From Clostridiales bacterium (GTDB lineage: Bacteria; Bacillota; Clostridia; Tissierellales; GPF-1), in assembly GCA_013619125.1 (NCBI GenBank), contig JABXKS010000094.1, positions 1 through 64,000 on the forward strand: a stretch of DNA of 64,000 nucleotides. Reading direction: 5' to 3'. The notes under the pieces are model-generated. The model was not told the origin of the DNA, searched no databases, and saw nothing but the letters and a program-made list of their open reading frames with translations. Made by a program: the position numbers and the translations under genes. Below, one piece after another: positions 61,499 to 64,000 of the stretch (positions within the stretch are counted from its first letter, which is position 1; each line of letters opens with the position of its first letter).

Positions 61499-61702
61499 AT
61501 GGCAACTCAAGTTCAAAGTAAAAAGAAAACGAGTTTTTGGAAAGGTTTCCGTTCGGAAATCAAGAAAGTTACTTGGCCAACTCGTCCAGAACTGATCAAA
61601 AAGACAGGTGTCGTCATTTTTGTTTCAATAGCGATGGCGGTTTTGATTTGGCTTCTAGACACTGCGATGCATGGATTGCTTTCACTGATAATCGGTGCCT
61701 AA
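61499..61702 (+). CDS. secE: Preprotein translocase subunit SecE
   Basis: SFWKGFRSEIKKVTWPTRPELIKKTGVVIFVSIAMAVLIWLLD. Confidence 0.95.
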   Translation: MATQVQSKKKTSFWKGFRSEIKKVTWPTRPELIKKTGVVIFVSIAMAVLIWLLDTAMHGLLSLIIGA

Positions 61703-61720
61703 CCAGAAAAGGGAAGGGTG

Positions 61721-62245
61721 ATGAAGATGATTGAAAGCACTGCAAAGTGGTACGTTGTTCACACTTATTCCGGTCACGAGAATAAGGTGAAAAAAAACAT
61801 TGAGAAAATGGTGGAAAACCGAGGCATGGAAGACCAGCTAGAAGAGGTCAGCGTGCCGATGGAAGAAGTTGTTGAGGTCAAAGACGGCAAGCGCGTGGTA
61901 AAGGAACGCAAGAAGTTCCCTGGCTACGTGCTCGTTAAGATGATCATGAATGACAAAACCTGGTACATTGTGCGAAATACTGCGGGTGTAACCGGATTTG
62001 TTGGTCCGGGATCGAAACCGATTCCATTGACAGATGAAGAGATGCGCCGAATGGGACTTCAAGAAGTTGTTTCGGTGGATTTTGTTGTGGGCGATCAAGT
62101 CAAGGTAATGTCAGGTCCATTCGAGAATTTTATGGGCGCTGTCGAGAGTATCAACAATGACCAACAAAAGGTAAAAGTCTATATTTCAATGTTTGGTCGA
62201 GAAACTTTAACAGAATTGACATTTAGTCAAGTTGAAAAACTATAA
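61721..62245 (+). CDS. nusG: Transcription termination/antitermination protein NusG
   Basis: AKWYVVHTYSGHENKVKKNIEKMV, KKFPGYVLVKMIMNDKTWYIVRNTAGVTGFVG; start could be 61727. Confidence 0.97.
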   Translation: MKMIESTAKWYVVHTYSGHENKVKKNIEKMVENRGMEDQLEEVSVPMEEVVEVKDGKRVVKERKKFPGYVLVKMIMNDKTWYIVRNTAGVTGFVGPGSKPIPLTDEEMRRMGLQEVVSVDFVVGDQVKVMSGPFENFMGAVESINNDQQKVKVYISMFGRETLTELTFSQVEKL

Positions 62246-62264
62246 GTTATAAGGAGGTGCAAAC

Positions 62265-62690
62265 ATGGCTAAAAAAGTACAAGCAATTGTAAAACTACAA
62301 ATTCCAGCTGGAAAAGCAACTCCTGCACCGCCTGTTGGTACAGCGTTGGGTCCACATGGTGTCAACATCATGGGATTCTGTAAAGAATTCAACGCGAAAA
62401 CAGCAGACCAAGCAGGATTGATTATTCCAGTTGTTCTTACGGTCTTTGCAGACCGATCATTCTCTTTCATCACAAAAACACCACCAGCAGCTGTTCTTCT
62501 AAAGAAAGCAGCAGGCATTGAGTCAGGTTCAGGTGAACCAAATAAGACAAAGGTTGCAACGGTTAGCTCGGCACAAGTTCGCGAAATCGCGGAATTGAAA
62601 ATGCCAGATCTAAACGCGGCGTCTATCGAAGCAGCAATGAGCATGATCGCAGGAACTGCGAGAAGCATGGGAATTGTCGTAGAAGACTAG
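62265..62690 (+). CDS. rplK: 50S ribosomal protein L11
   Basis: [46 protein letters not shown]. Confidence 0.98.
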   Translation: MAKKVQAIVKLQIPAGKATPAPPVGTALGPHGVNIMGFCKEFNAKTADQAGLIIPVVLTVFADRSFSFITKTPPAAVLLKKAAGIESGSGEPNKTKVATVSSAQVREIAELKMPDLNAASIEAAMSMIAGTARSMGIVVED

Positions 62691-62741
62691 AAAACCTGTG
62701 GGAGGTCTTAAACCGCTAACACCACGAAGGAGGAAATTAGA

Positions 62742-63443
62742 ATGGCAAAAAACGGTAAACGCTATCAAGACGCTGTAAAGGCGATTGATAAAACAAAACT
62801 ATATGATACGACAGAGGCGATTCAATTGGTTCTTCAAAACGCGAAAGCGAAATTTGATGAGACAATCGAGTTGCATATTAAATTGGGTGTTGACTCTCGT
62901 CACGCGGATCAGCAGGTTCGTGGCGCGATCGTCCTTCCTCACGGAACGGGTAAAACGAAACGCGTTTTGGTTTTCGCGAAAGGCGATAAGCTAAAAGAGG
63001 CAGAAGAAGCAGGCGCGGATTTCTTTGGTGCTGAAGAGTACATGGAGAAGATCCAAAAAGAGAACTGGTTTGAGTTTGATGCGGTAATCGCGACACCGGA
63101 TATGATGGGTGTTGTTGGTCGTTTGGGTCGAGTATTGGGACCAAAAGGCTTGATGCCAAATCCTAAGTCAGGTACGGTTACATTTGATGTTGCCAAAGCG
63201 ATCAATGAGATCAAAGCGGGTAAGGTTGAGTACCGTGTTGACAAAACAAATATCATTCACGTGCCAGTGGGACGAGCTTCTTTCGGTGAAAAGAAGATCA
63301 CGGAAAACTTTGAAGCGATGATGCAAGCGGTTGTAAAAGCGAAGCCATCTGCTGCAAAGGGACGTTACCTACGAAGCGTTGCGTTGACAAGTACAATGGG
63401 ACCATCGGTTCGATTGAACGGCGCAAAATTGATGGAAAAATAA
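62742..63443 (+). CDS. rplA: 50S ribosomal protein L1
   Basis: [47 protein letters not shown]. Confidence 0.98.
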   Translation: MAKNGKRYQDAVKAIDKTKLYDTTEAIQLVLQNAKAKFDETIELHIKLGVDSRHADQQVRGAIVLPHGTGKTKRVLVFAKGDKLKEAEEAGADFFGAEEYMEKIQKENWFEFDAVIATPDMMGVVGRLGRVLGPKGLMPNPKSGTVTFDVAKAINEIKAGKVEYRVDKTNIIHVPVGRASFGEKKITENFEAMMQAVVKAKPSAAKGRYLRSVALTSTMGPSVRLNGAKLMEK

Positions 63444-63470
63444 TTTTGACAAATCAATAGCCAATGTGAT

Positions 63471-63601
63471 AAGGTTTAACTTGATTCACATTTCCGCAGA
63501 CAGTAGGGGCCGTAAGGCGATAAGAATCCTACCGAGGATGTTGGTGAGCGTCTAATGATGCACATTCAGCCTTTCTCGCAACTGCGGGGAAGGCTTTTTT
63601 G
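63471..63601 (+). ncRNA. Ribosomal protein L10 leader
   Basis: CCGCAGACAGTAGGGGCCGTAAGGCGATAAGAATCCTACCGAGGATG core followed by GCCTTTCTCGCAACTGCGGGGAAGGC-T6; rplA-rplJ gap. Confidence 0.88.
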
Positions 63602-63639
63602 ATGAAGTGAGAATAAACGACAAGGAGGTGGAAACCTTT

Positions 63640-64000
63640 ATGAGTTCAGCTACAGTTTTAGAACTAAAAAAGGCGAAAGTACAAGAGATCCAAGAAAAGA
63701 TCGAAGCAGCAACTTCTGTTGTTTTGGTTGATTATCGTGGATTGAACGTAGAAGAAGTAACAGAATTGCGATCCAAATACCGTGAGGCTGGAATTGAATA
63801 CAAGGTGTACAAAAACAATATGATGCGCTTTGCATTTGCCGGTGCCGGATTTGAAGGCATGTCTGAGTTCCTAAAAGGACCAAACGGCGTTGCATTCTGT
63901 ACAGACGAAGTAACAGCTGCTCGTGTTACCAAAGAATTTGCTGATACGCATGATGCTTTGGAATTAAAAGCAGGCGTTGTGGCGGGCGAATTGATGGATC
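63640..64000 (+). CDS. rplJ: 50S ribosomal protein L10 (truncated by window end)
   Basis: MSSATVLELKKAKVQEIQEKIEAATSVVLVDYRGLNVEEVTELRSKYREAGIEYKVYKNNM. Confidence 0.97.
   Translation, partial: MSSATVLELKKAKVQEIQEKIEAATSVVLVDYRGLNVEEVTELRSKYREAGIEYKVYKNNMMRFAFAGAGFEGMSEFLKGPNGVAFCTDEVTAARVTKEFADTHDALELKAGVVAGELMD

Noticed and set aside
1-64000. Mobile elements, phage genes, defence systems or biosynthetic clusters
   Set aside because: No transposase, integrase, restriction, toxin-antitoxin, Cas or NRPS/PKS-like product recognised in any ORF.

Overview
This is a 64-kb window of a low-GC Firmicutes (Clostridia-like) chromosome. Almost all of it is densely packed core genes on the + strand. 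I see no transposase, integrase, phage module or CRISPR array. Main blocks: (i) an ORF at the left edge that appears chimeric (LeuA regulatory domain joined to a NagA C-terminus); (ii) an ECF S-component divergent from a MocR-type regulator, then dprA and an ABC-F gene; (iii) a feoAB operon with Fur-like boxes, a PAS-PP2C phosphatase, pgi and an NSS transporter with its tiny MetS subunit; (iv) murC, purR, spoVG-glmU-prs-pth-mfd, yabN/mazG-hup-rqcP-divIC-S1-tilS-hpt-ftsH, a 'yab' neighbourhood lacking the usual sporulation genes; (v) a methylmalonyl-CoA mutase/epimerase plus Na+-pumping decarboxylase cluster followed by a protein that looks like a catalytically degenerate biotin-protein ligase; (vi) panT-like ECF S-component, coaX, dusB, greA, lysS, secA, prfB (with programmed frameshift), ispF, an ABC exporter, T-box/proS, gltX, T-box/cysE-cysS, mrnC, rlmB, yacP, sigH; (vii) tRNA-Thr, tuf, rpmG, secE, nusG, rplK, rplA, L10 leader, rplJ. 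The strongest leads are a three-copy structured ~95-nt intergenic element (two copies in tandem at the cysE ribosome-binding site, one upstream of the panT-like gene) with a conserved two-helix core and a possible loop-tail pseudoknot, the pseudo-biotin-ligase next to the biotin decarboxylase, and the LeuA/NagA junction. All calls come from reading the sequence; no database search was run.
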